A DNA stretch of 47,193 bases, taken from IMG/VR virus record IMGVR_UViG_3300045999_009251, positions 1-47,193 of that record. One strand, given 5' to 3'. Position numbers and translations under genes: made by a program. The stretch comes from a virus. Numbering within the stretch: position 1 is the stretch's first letter; every line of letters begins with the position of its first letter. Shown one piece after another: positions 8,553 through 14,931 of the stretch. The notes beneath the pieces are model-generated. The model did no database searches and had not been told where the DNA came from. It was given only the letters and a program-made list of their open reading frames with translations.

Positions 8553-9244
8553 TGCTCGACGAAAAGAAAGGTACATGCTGTGGTAAGTGTGGACACGTAC
8601 ACGTTAAGGGCACTAGTTGCCCTAAACCTTTTTTAACAGGAAAAAGTCACTGCAGTAAGAGAACAAATGAAATGCACACGATGGATCATGACGGTCCTGA
8701 CGAGTTTCATCAAGTACATGCTGATGTAGAAGAGTCTATTCAGGAGATGAGCTTGACTTCAGCAGGCATTCCGGAATTTTTAGAGTTTATAAAAGCTAAT
8801 CCAGAAGCAATAAATTATTTAAAATTTGCTTCTTATGATGCATTAGTTGATTACATAGAAAATAACGATGTTGAAGACTGGTATGAGTTGAAGCAAGAGC
8901 TAGAAGACTATAAGAATACTCAAGGCATAGACGAAACAGAAAACTTCTGTACTGCCTGTCTTATGGAGTACTTAATGGAGTACGAGCATAAGCTTGAAGA
9001 AGCTGAGTATAGAGGACGTAAAGTGTCCCTAGGTAAGCCGTTCTTAACCCCAGGCGGTCCTAAGAAAAGATCAGTATACGTTAAGAACGCAAAAGGAAAT
9101 GTTGTTAAGGTTAACTTCGGCGACCCTAACATGAAGATAAAAAAGTCTAATCCTAAGAGAAGGAAAAGTTTTAGAGCAAGACACAAATGCAGTAACCCTG
9201 GACCGAGATGGAAAGCCCGTTACTGGTCCTGCAAAGCCTGGTAG
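8552..9244 (+). CDS. Modular protein with zinc-knuckle start and basic RARHKC...RYWSCKAW tail
   Basis: A 230-residue protein of three parts. Residues 8-35 are Cys/His-rich ([15 protein letters not shown] and a later C), a likely zinc site. The middle is acidic and helical. The C-terminal 75 residues are strongly basic: [20 protein letters not shown], then [12 protein letters not shown] and [10 protein letters not shown] recall this terminal domain from phages and large eukaryotic viruses as a late, DNA-associated module. The start ATG overlaps the upstream TAA by one base. DNA binding inside the head is inferred from charge and context. Confidence 0.6.
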   Translation: MLDEKKGTCCGKCGHVHVKGTSCPKPFLTGKSHCSKRTNEMHTMDHDGPDEFHQVHADVEESIQEMSLTSAGIPEFLEFIKANPEAINYLKFASYDALVDYIENNDVEDWYELKQELEDYKNTQGIDETENFCTACLMEYLMEYEHKLEEAEYRGRKVSLGKPFLTPGGPKKRSVYVKNAKGNVVKVNFGDPNMKIKKSNPKRRKSFRARHKCSNPGPRWKARYWSCKAW

Positions 9245-9245
9245 T

Positions 9246-9593
9246 ATGATTAAGCTTTTAGATATACTAACCGAAGCAAAAGAAGAGAAAAAACCTCTCG
9301 AAGAATTTGCTGAAACTAGAGAGAAAGGTGCTGAAAAAATAGCAAAAAACGCCAAAGAAAAGGGCGGTTTCTCTATGTTGACTTATCACCACTTTGTCGT
9401 TAAGCTTCCGTACTACAAGAAAGCAGCAGAAGGAAAATTAGATTTCGAAAAAGCTAAGAAAGAGTATCACGAGCTTGTAGAAAAGCTTCATAAAGCTACA
9501 AAAGGTGATATGAAAATACAGCAAGTAGAGTTTCAAAAACTTGTTGGAAAGATAGAAGTACTAGGCGAACTTCTTATTAAAAATAAAAAATGA
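9246..9593 (+). CDS. Tagged late protein MIKLLDILTE, candidate internal head protein
   Basis: A 115-residue Lys/Glu-rich helical protein. The first ten residues, MIKLLDILTE followed by A, form the clearest example of the tag shared by several neighbours: a hydrophobic amphipathic stretch ending in (L/I)-x-E, the form cut by the T4 gp21 protease. The body contains MLTYHHFVVKLPYYKKAAEG, recalled from phage proteins without function. It starts 1 base after the upstream stop, and its own stop overlaps the next ATG as ATGA. Confidence 0.65.
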   Translation: MIKLLDILTEAKEEKKPLEEFAETREKGAEKIAKNAKEKGGFSMLTYHHFVVKLPYYKKAAEGKLDFEKAKKEYHELVEKLHKATKGDMKIQQVEFQKLVGKIEVLGELLIKNKK

Positions 9594-9982
9594 TCAGACT
9601 CGGAGACATACTAAGAGAGATGATCGAAGAAAAAGAAGATCGCTGTCTTCGTATTGCTCGCCGTAAATACGATAAACCTTCTGCATACCGTTCAGGTGCA
9701 ATTGTTAGATGTCGTCAAGGTAAGATCTGGAAAGGACTAAAAGAAGACGATATTACCGAAGAAAAAGAGTCTTTACATAAATGGTTCTCTAGACAAGGAG
9801 GTTCAGGAAGCAGTAAAGGATGGGTAGACTGCAATACGTGTCGTTCGGTAGATGGCAAGAAAAAATGTAAGTCATGCGGCCGTCAAAAAGGCGAAGACAG
9901 AGCTAAATACCCTTCATGTCGTCCAACTCCTTCTCAATGCAGCCGTCCGGGCAAAGGTAAAACTTGGGGGAAAACAAAATGA
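9590..9982 (+). CDS. Tagged Cys-rich basic protein, candidate internal DNA-binding protein
   Basis: A 130-residue protein with the tag MIRLGDILRE. Two basic modules follow. The first, about residues 18-50, has C-x-R-I-A-R-R-K-Y then PSAYRSGAIVRCRQGK. The second, about 60-130, has WFSRQGG, GWVDCNTC, KKCKSCGRQKGE, YPSCRPTPSQC. Six or more cysteines in the second part suggest zinc binding. Both modules are recalled from virion proteins of phages and giant viruses (the second, from memory, as DUF5872). Start and stop overlap neighbours as ATGA, so translation is coupled. DNA condensation is an inference from charge. Confidence 0.65.
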   Translation: MIRLGDILREMIEEKEDRCLRIARRKYDKPSAYRSGAIVRCRQGKIWKGLKEDDITEEKESLHKWFSRQGGSGSSKGWVDCNTCRSVDGKKKCKSCGRQKGEDRAKYPSCRPTPSQCSRPGKGKTWGKTK

Positions 9983-10167
9983 TCAAGCTGATTGACATAT
10001 TAAACGAAGTCAAAGAAGGTGTTCACGACCCTGTCAAACCCGGAATCCTCAAGAAAAGACTAGGAAAACTCTCTTGTTCTAGAGTAAGATCTGCTAAATC
10101 TAAGCTAAAAGACAAAGGGACTCACTACGCAAAAGCACTTCAAAGGTACCTTAACTATCACTGTTAA
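9979..10167 (+). CDS. Tagged small basic protein MIKLIDILNE
   Basis: A 62-residue protein counted from the ATG at 9979, chosen because it restores the shared tag MIKLIDILNE and overlaps the upstream stop as ATGA; an in-frame ATG five codons upstream is less likely. The body after the tag is Lys/Arg-rich (GILKKRLGKLSCSRVRSAKSK) and would be a small DNA-binding peptide after tag removal. No zinc motif is visible. Confidence 0.6.
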   Translation: MIKLIDILNEVKEGVHDPVKPGILKKRLGKLSCSRVRSAKSKLKDKGTHYAKALQRYLNYHC

Positions 10168-10168
10168 C

Positions 10169-10177
10169 TATTTATTA
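10169..10177 (+). promoter_or_regulatory. Late-promoter-like motif TATTTATTA
   Basis: Perfect consensus copy only 2 bases before the ATG at 10180. It is the tightest motif-to-start spacing in the window, shared with the copy at 18951. Confidence 0.6.
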
Positions 10178-10179
10178 CT

Positions 10180-10749
10180 ATGATAAAGCTAGCAGAAATA
10201 ATCGGAAAATGTAACGAATGCGGACGTGATTGGAATCACGGCCACGACCACGAAGCTGGTATGGCTAAAAATGAGTTAAGAGATATGATCTCTAACGCTT
10301 CTAAGATCGATCAAATGGTTAAGGAAGGCGATAATCTTCCGGGCTGGATTTCTGCTTACATTTCTTTAGCTGCCGATTATATGCATTCAGTAGCCGAATA
10401 TATGGCTGGCGAAACCGGTAGAATGGATGAACCTGGTCCTGGATATGGAATGGAAGAGGCAGCAGTACGTAAAACTCGCGGCGATAAAGGAAGAATGCAT
10501 AGTGCTAGTAGTAGAGACTACGGAGTTCCCTATACTCCAAAAACTGATTATAGAGTAGGTCAGAAATTTCATCATAAAGAACACGGAACTGGAACAATTA
10601 TTAAGGTAGAGCCTTCTACACCGAGAGATCAAGCTATTGAGAAAGGAGCAACAATCTACGTAGAATTCGTTAGAAAAGATCAACACGGCAATAACGTTAA
10701 AAAGAACGTTAAATTAAAAGTTAGAACCTTAGATCCAAGTGAAAGATAG
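10180..10749 (+). CDS. Tag-like start, LPxW-helical domain and SH3/Tudor-like domain
   Basis: A 189-residue protein. Its start MIKLAEIIGK resembles the neighbouring tags but lacks the Glu that would be cut. Residues 11-25 include CNECGRDWNHGHDH, a possible metal site. Residues about 28-85 (NELRDMI, NLPGWISAYISLAADYM, VAEYM) match a helical module I recall from many T4-like phage proteins. Residues about 125-187 begin VGQKFHHKEHGTGTIIKV, the opening of an SH3/Tudor-like barrel as in UvrD/PcrA C-terminal domains. The function is unknown; packaging is possible but less supported than for its neighbours. Confidence 0.55.
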   Translation: MIKLAEIIGKCNECGRDWNHGHDHEAGMAKNELRDMISNASKIDQMVKEGDNLPGWISAYISLAADYMHSVAEYMAGETGRMDEPGPGYGMEEAAVRKTRGDKGRMHSASSRDYGVPYTPKTDYRVGQKFHHKEHGTGTIIKVEPSTPRDQAIEKGATIYVEFVRKDQHGNNVKKNVKLKVRTLDPSER

Positions 10750-10970
10750 TGGTTAGGTTAGTAAACATATTAAAAGAGGTACTTCACAAGACTCAAATCA
10801 TGAAAATGGCTAGAGATATTGCAAATAGCCAAGCCCGTAGAGGTGAGTCACCAAAAGAAGCGATCGATTTTGCAGCTAATTCAGTAAAATTAAAATACGG
10901 TTATGACTTATCGGATGAAGATAAAAAAAGTTTAGAACACTGGGTATTTGTACATCCAAACTTTAGATAA
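10749..10970 (+). CDS. Tagged small protein MVRLVNILKE
   Basis: A 73-residue protein with a GTG start that overlaps the upstream TAG by one base. The GTG is supported because it yields MVRLVNILKE followed by V, the shared tag. The body is a small helical, Lys/Asp-mixed domain (ARDIANSQARRGESPKEAIDFAA, given by key residues) of unknown function. Confidence 0.6.
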   Translation: MVRLVNILKEVLHKTQIMKMARDIANSQARRGESPKEAIDFAANSVKLKYGYDLSDEDKKSLEHWVFVHPNFR

Positions 10971-10971
10971 T

Positions 10972-11565
10972 ATGAAACTCGACAAACTAAAAGGACACAT
11001 TCCTGACGCGGTAATTGCTCAGATTCCTGAAGTAATCGCTAAATTCGGATTTGATACTCCCGTTAAGCTTGCCCATTTTCTCGCCCAATGTGGACACGAA
11101 TCAGGCGGCTTTAAAGTAGTAAACGAAAATTTAAACTACGGAGCGAAGGGTCTTCTAGGTATTTTTAAGAAGTATTTCCCTGACGAGGCTAAAGCAAAAT
11201 TATACGAGCGTAAGCCTGAAAAAATCGCCAATCTCGTTTACGGAAACAGAATGGGAAATGGTCCGGAAACTTCAGGTGAGGGTTGGAAATACCGCGGACG
11301 CGGCTATATTCAATTAACCGGTAAGAATAACTATGCCGAATTCGATAAAGTAGTTACCGAAAATATTATTGAAAATCCAGACCTAGTTGCTACGAAGTAT
11401 CCATTACTTTCAGCTGCTTGGTTTTTCCATAAAAACTGCCTCGGTAGATGTAAAGACGCTACCGATGCATCCGTTACAGCCGTTACAAAATGCGTAAATG
11501 GCGGTACGATTGGATTACCAGATCGCCTAAAACACTTTAAAGAGTATCACGCTCTATTAGCTTAA
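10972..11565 (+). CDS. GH19-family endolysin
   Basis: A 197-residue glycoside hydrolase 19 (chitinase-like lysozyme) enzyme that would cut cell-wall glycan at lysis. Key parts are AQCGHESGGF with the catalytic Glu at residue 43, NENLNY with the second Glu near 52, and GRGYIQLTGKNNYA at 109-122. The chosen ATG at 10972 is 1 base after the upstream stop and gives a normal GH19 domain start; an in-frame start 8 codons earlier would overlap the upstream gene. It has no signal peptide or membrane segment, so a holin elsewhere is expected. No capsid tag is present. Confidence 0.9.
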   Translation: MKLDKLKGHIPDAVIAQIPEVIAKFGFDTPVKLAHFLAQCGHESGGFKVVNENLNYGAKGLLGIFKKYFPDEAKAKLYERKPEKIANLVYGNRMGNGPETSGEGWKYRGRGYIQLTGKNNYAEFDKVVTENIIENPDLVATKYPLLSAAWFFHKNCLGRCKDATDASVTAVTKCVNGGTIGLPDRLKHFKEYHALLA

Positions 11566-11566
11566 T

Positions 11567-12034
11567 ATGACAAATAGAGATATTATAAGAAAACTAATCC
11601 TTAATGAAGTAGAGAGGATGGAACCAAAGGTAAAATCCTTTGAAGACGATCCTATCAGTTTTATTCTACAGAAATATCCAACCCTTAGGAAGACTCTTGA
11701 GATGTTAATGACTCCTGCTTTCAAGGATTACATTACCGGCATTTATATTACTGCACCAAAACCAACCACCTTTAAAGTTGTTCTTCATAACGGACAGTAT
11801 TTTACTCTAACCTTCCTTGGAAAGGCTTACGAGGCAACAGTCAATGGAAAGAAGTTCTACCTGCAGACAATTGGGGAAAGAGAGAGATGTATCAATGCTA
11901 TAGCTAGGTCGTTACAAACGGGAAATCCTATTGAGACAAAGGGTCCTGAAGGGGAAGAGAAGACATCTGAACCGGAAGAAGCTCCAGAAGAAACTTCGGC
12001 AGAAGAAGAAACAGCAGAAGAAACAGAATCTTAA
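11567..12034 (+). CDS. Tagged late protein with acidic tail
   Basis: A 155-residue protein starting 1 base after the endolysin stop. The N-terminus MTNRDIIRKLILNE followed by V fits the shared cleavable tag, with a longer leader. A compact central domain (about 25-120) includes FKVVLHNGQYFTLTFLG and FYLQTIGERERC. The last 35 residues are almost only Glu, Pro, Ala, Thr and Ser, a disordered acidic tail. The function is not recognised. Confidence 0.6.
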   Translation: MTNRDIIRKLILNEVERMEPKVKSFEDDPISFILQKYPTLRKTLEMLMTPAFKDYITGIYITAPKPTTFKVVLHNGQYFTLTFLGKAYEATVNGKKFYLQTIGERERCINAIARSLQTGNPIETKGPEGEEKTSEPEEAPEETSAEEETAEETES

Positions 12035-12062
12035 AATAACCCCTCTAGAGATAGTATCTTTA
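12035..12062 (+). repeat. 28-bp direct repeat, copy 1
   Basis: Identical to 12481-12508. It starts just after the stop codon of the gene at 11567 and contains the palindrome CTCTAGAG. The two copies bracket the gene at 12090. Confidence 0.9.
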
Positions 12063-12089
12063 TGTTTATAATAAATTTAAAAAAAAAAT

Positions 12090-12485
12090 ATGAAAAAGTC
12101 ACTACTTAGCGAAGTTCGCAAAATGCAAAAGATTGCCGGTATTTTAAAAGAGGATGAAGATTTTGCTCAAAAATATGATGAAGCAATTAGGTGGGCCTAC
12201 GAAATGACTCCTGAACTTATGTACGAAGATGGCGAGTTTGGAGATGATGTTGAAAGTTTAATTCAGGCAGAAGAAGAGTTTATAGCTTTACTACAATCAG
12301 AAGAGATTAATCCAGAAAGTACTCATGCCTATAAACGTTTTTGGAATCACGCACTTTCTTATGCCAAAGATCACGGCGTTACTGATTTAGAAGATTTTAA
12401 AAATTGGTTTAAAGACACTGCTGTTGAATCACAAGCATATTTAAACGTTTTTGATTCAGACCCGGCCTTTAAAATTATACAATAA
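12090..12485 (+). CDS. Tagged acidic late protein flanked by direct repeats
   Basis: A 131-residue acidic helical protein beginning MKKSLLSE followed by V, and continuing RKMQKIAGILKE, so two (L/I)-x-E sites lie within the first 21 residues. The (R/K)-x-Q-x-(I/L)-A-G stretch is shared with the gene at 20736 and with the last residues of the scaffold. The start follows a run of ten A. The gene is bracketed by 28-bp direct repeats, the second overlapping its stop codon, which suggests it was inserted or duplicated as a cassette. The function is unknown. Confidence 0.6.
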   Translation: MKKSLLSEVRKMQKIAGILKEDEDFAQKYDEAIRWAYEMTPELMYEDGEFGDDVESLIQAEEEFIALLQSEEINPESTHAYKRFWNHALSYAKDHGVTDLEDFKNWFKDTAVESQAYLNVFDSDPAFKIIQ

Positions 12486-12508
12486 CCCCTCTAGAGATAG
12501 TATCTTTA
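12481..12508 (+). repeat. 28-bp direct repeat, copy 2
   Basis: Exact second copy of 12035-12062, overlapping the stop codon of the gene at 12090 and lying just before a terminator hairpin. Confidence 0.9.
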
Positions 12509-12513
12509 GACCG

Positions 12514-12545
12514 ACCCGGCCTTAAAAACGCCGGGTTTCTTTTTG
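12514..12545 (+). terminator. Rho-independent terminator
   Basis: Stem ACCCGGC (12514-12520) pairs with GCCGGGT (12530-12536) around a 9-base loop and is followed by TTCTTTTT. It closes the small-protein cassette. Confidence 0.85.
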
Positions 12546-12593
12546 TTGGAATCTCGAATATTTTTTCGTATTTTAGTTAAAATAGATGTTATT

Positions 12594-12845
12594 ATGCGAG
12601 TACGAAACGAAACTAAAACTATGAAAACCGTTTGCGGTAAGACAATTAGTTATCTTCAAACTGACGGACACCCTAATAAAATGCACTCTACCACCGGGCC
12701 TGCAGTAGTTTATTCTGAAGAGCAAAATAAAGCTCCTGAATATTATCTCTACGGAATCAAGTATTCAAAAGCAGATTGGAAAGAAAGAGTGTCTTTTCGG
12801 AAACCTCCTACTTCTGTCGAAACTTTCCCTGATTCACAGTTCTAA
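12594..12845 (+). CDS. Small protein with MHSTTGPAVV / YYLYGIKYSKADW motif
   Basis: An 83-residue protein. The ATG at 12594 is preferred over an in-frame TTG at 12543 because the TTG lies in the terminator tail. The body has KMHSTTGPAVVY and YYLYGIKYSKADW, a pattern recalled from small phage and bacterial proteins of unknown role in which an H-x(3-4)-GPA segment is followed by a Tyr/Trp strand. It is the only gene between the terminator and the next late-promoter-like motif, so it probably has its own promoter; the T-rich stretch 12560-12590 is the only candidate and is not clear. Confidence 0.5.
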   Translation: MRVRNETKTMKTVCGKTISYLQTDGHPNKMHSTTGPAVVYSEEQNKAPEYYLYGIKYSKADWKERVSFRKPPTSVETFPDSQF

Positions 12846-12847
12846 AC

Positions 12848-12856
12848 TATTTATTA
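12848..12856 (+). promoter_or_regulatory. Late-promoter-like motif TATTTATTA
   Basis: Perfect copy 12 bases before the ATG at 12869, just after the upstream stop. It would drive the packaging module. Confidence 0.6.
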
Positions 12857-12868
12857 GTAAACGATCCT

Positions 12869-13306
12869 ATGATATTCAACCTACAAAAGTTCTTAGTTGA
12901 GAACAAATTAACTAAAAGATCTCGTCTTGACGAGGATGCTATGACTAAGACTGACGCTGAACAAGAAGCTATGGGAGCGGAAGAAGGAGATGAAGAAATG
13001 CTCGGTGATGAACCGGAAGATACTTGGTATAAGGACGATTCTGGTGATACAGGAGAGTTTGAAAAAGAACCTACTAAGACTGACGTTAAAGAACCGGCTT
13101 CTCTTTCTGGTATACATAAAAAACAGGCCGACTTAAAAGCTCTTGAAGATAAAAAGGATGCATTATTAATGCAACTAAAGAGCGGACAACTTGGACTTGA
13201 CCAATATAAAGTAGCGATCGGTAACATTCCTGCTCAAATTAAAAAATTAAGAGCCGATATTGATAAAGTCTTAGGAATGGCCGGGGATGAAGAAGATCTG
13301 GCATAG
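12869..13306 (+). CDS. Acidic coiled-coil protein before terminase, possible small terminase or tagged internal protein
   Basis: A 145-residue protein. It begins MIFNLQKFLVE followed by N, another tag of the (L/I)-x-E form. Residues about 25-75 are very acidic and disordered, and residues about 80-140 form a helical segment with heptad-like leucines (LKALEDKKDALLMQLKSGQL). Position immediately before the large terminase and similar length to T4 gp16 (about 164 residues) make a small terminase possible, but no DNA-binding motif is visible and the tag argues for an internal head or scaffold-associated protein. The role is uncertain. Confidence 0.55.
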   Translation: MIFNLQKFLVENKLTKRSRLDEDAMTKTDAEQEAMGAEEGDEEMLGDEPEDTWYKDDSGDTGEFEKEPTKTDVKEPASLSGIHKKQADLKALEDKKDALLMQLKSGQLGLDQYKVAIGNIPAQIKKLRADIDKVLGMAGDEEDLA

Positions 13307-13326
13307 TAGGTTATAAAATTTTGTGG

Positions 13327-14916
13327 ATGAGTCAACGAGCAGCTATAAGCGATGCTATAAGACAAGAACTTATAAGGTGTAAGCAGGATCCTGTATACTT
13401 CATGAAGAAGTACTACACCATTCAGCATCCTACAAAAGGTCGAATGACCTTTAATCTCTATCCGTTTCAGGAAAAAGTACTAAAGCTACTACAGAGACAC
13501 GACTACAGTATAATCAACAAGTCAAGGCAGCTTGGTATCTCTACTCTAACGTCTGCCTTTTCCTTATGGATGATGTTATTTGAGCAGGATAAAAACGTTC
13601 TTGTTCTCGCTACCACTCAAGCTACTGCAAAAAACATGGTAACTAAGGTAAGATTTGCCTATGACAATCTGCCTACCTGGATGCAAATGCCAGTAATTGA
13701 ACACAACCGTCTAAGTTTAAGATTAAAGAACGGTTCACAAATTAAAGCTGTTTCTGCAGCCACGGATAGTGCTCGTTCAGAAGCGGTATCATTACTTGTA
13801 ATAGATGAAGCAGCGTTTATTGATAGAATTGAAGATATTTTTACTGCAGCTCAGCAAACTCTTGCTACCGGAGGTAGATGTATTGCACTGTCTACACCTA
13901 ACGGAGTGGGTAACTGGTTTCACAAAGAATTTACTCGTGCACAGACTGGTGAAAATAAGTTTACCCCTATCTCGCTTCCCTGGACAGTACACCCAGAAAG
14001 GACTCAAGAATGGCGAGATGAACAAGATGCCACGTTAGGTAAAAGGAATGCAGCACAGGAATGTGATTGCGACTTCTCTACCTCAGGTAATACTTTCCTT
14101 GAACCAGATACACTTAACTGGTATCAACTTAACACGGTAAGAGAGCCTCTTGAAAGGAGAGATATCGGACAATCTTACTGGCTCTGGGACTACCCCAATG
14201 CAACCTGTACTTACATGGTACTTGCAGATGTAGCAAGAGGAGATGGAATGGACTTTTCTACCTTCCATGTCTTAGAAGTTGATACCATGACTCAGGTAGC
14301 TGAGTTTAAGGATCAAATATCTACAAAAGACTTCGCACGCAAGTTAGTCTCGGTCGCTATTGAGTGGAATAACGCAATGCTTGCAATAGAAAATGCAAAT
14401 ATTGGATGGGATGTAGTTACTACAATCCAGGAAATGGGTTATCCAAACCTATATTACTCTCCCAAATCTGAAGTAGTAGGGACACAGATTGAACTCTACG
14501 TTGAAAAATTCGATAGAGGAGACGGAATGGTACCGGGATTTAGTATGAATCAGAGAACTCGTCCACTTGTACTTGAAAAAGCTAGATCTTTTCTTGAAGA
14601 GAAAAGCGTAGTAATTAGGTCACAGAGATTGCTGGATGAGTATAGAGTGTTTATCTGGAAAAACGGAAAAGCACAGGCCCTTCACGGGTACAATGACGAC
14701 CTCGTCTTAGCATACAGTATTGGACTTTTTCTTCGTGATACAGCTATTCGTTTCCGACAAACAGCTATGGACTTAGCCTACGCAAGTCTCAACAGCTACA
14801 CCAGAACTCAAGGAGATTTTCAAATTTACACTCCAAACAACGCCGCAAACCAACAAAATCCATGGCAGATGCCCGTAAATGGTCAACAGGAAGACATTGG
14901 GTGGCTGATAGGATAA
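13327..14916 (+). CDS. Large terminase subunit (T4 gp17-like)
   Basis: A 529-residue packaging motor. The ATPase domain has Walker A-like SRQLGIS at 66-72 and Walker B LLVIDEAAF at 156-164, with ALSTPNG near 187-193 as the coupling motif. The nuclease domain has LADVARGDG with Asp near 301, AIENAN with Glu near 355, and YNDDLVLA near the C-terminus as the third acidic ligand. The ATG at 13327 is preferred to a TTG two codons upstream. It cuts concatemeric DNA and pumps it through the portal encoded next. Confidence 0.95.
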   Translation: MSQRAAISDAIRQELIRCKQDPVYFMKKYYTIQHPTKGRMTFNLYPFQEKVLKLLQRHDYSIINKSRQLGISTLTSAFSLWMMLFEQDKNVLVLATTQATAKNMVTKVRFAYDNLPTWMQMPVIEHNRLSLRLKNGSQIKAVSAATDSARSEAVSLLVIDEAAFIDRIEDIFTAAQQTLATGGRCIALSTPNGVGNWFHKEFTRAQTGENKFTPISLPWTVHPERTQEWRDEQDATLGKRNAAQECDCDFSTSGNTFLEPDTLNWYQLNTVREPLERRDIGQSYWLWDYPNATCTYMVLADVARGDGMDFSTFHVLEVDTMTQVAEFKDQISTKDFARKLVSVAIEWNNAMLAIENANIGWDVVTTIQEMGYPNLYYSPKSEVVGTQIELYVEKFDRGDGMVPGFSMNQRTRPLVLEKARSFLEEKSVVIRSQRLLDEYRVFIWKNGKAQALHGYNDDLVLAYSIGLFLRDTAIRFRQTAMDLAYASLNSYTRTQGDFQIYTPNNAANQQNPWQMPVNGQQEDIGWLIG

Positions 14917-14919
14917 AGA

Positions 14920-14928
14920 TATTTATTA
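14920..14928 (+). promoter_or_regulatory. Late-promoter-like motif TATTTATTA
   Basis: Perfect copy 3 bases before the portal ATG at 14932 and 3 bases after the terminase stop. Confidence 0.6.
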
Positions 14929-14931
14929 GAT

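Noticed and set aside
12543-12593. N-terminal extension of the small protein at 12594 from a TTG
   Set aside because: The TTG lies in the T-run of the terminator hairpin, so the extension would not be transcribed from upstream.
12869-13306. Firm call as small terminase (gp16)
   Set aside because: Position fits, but there is no helix-turn-helix or other recognisable gp16 feature and the protein has a capsid-type tag, so it was left open.
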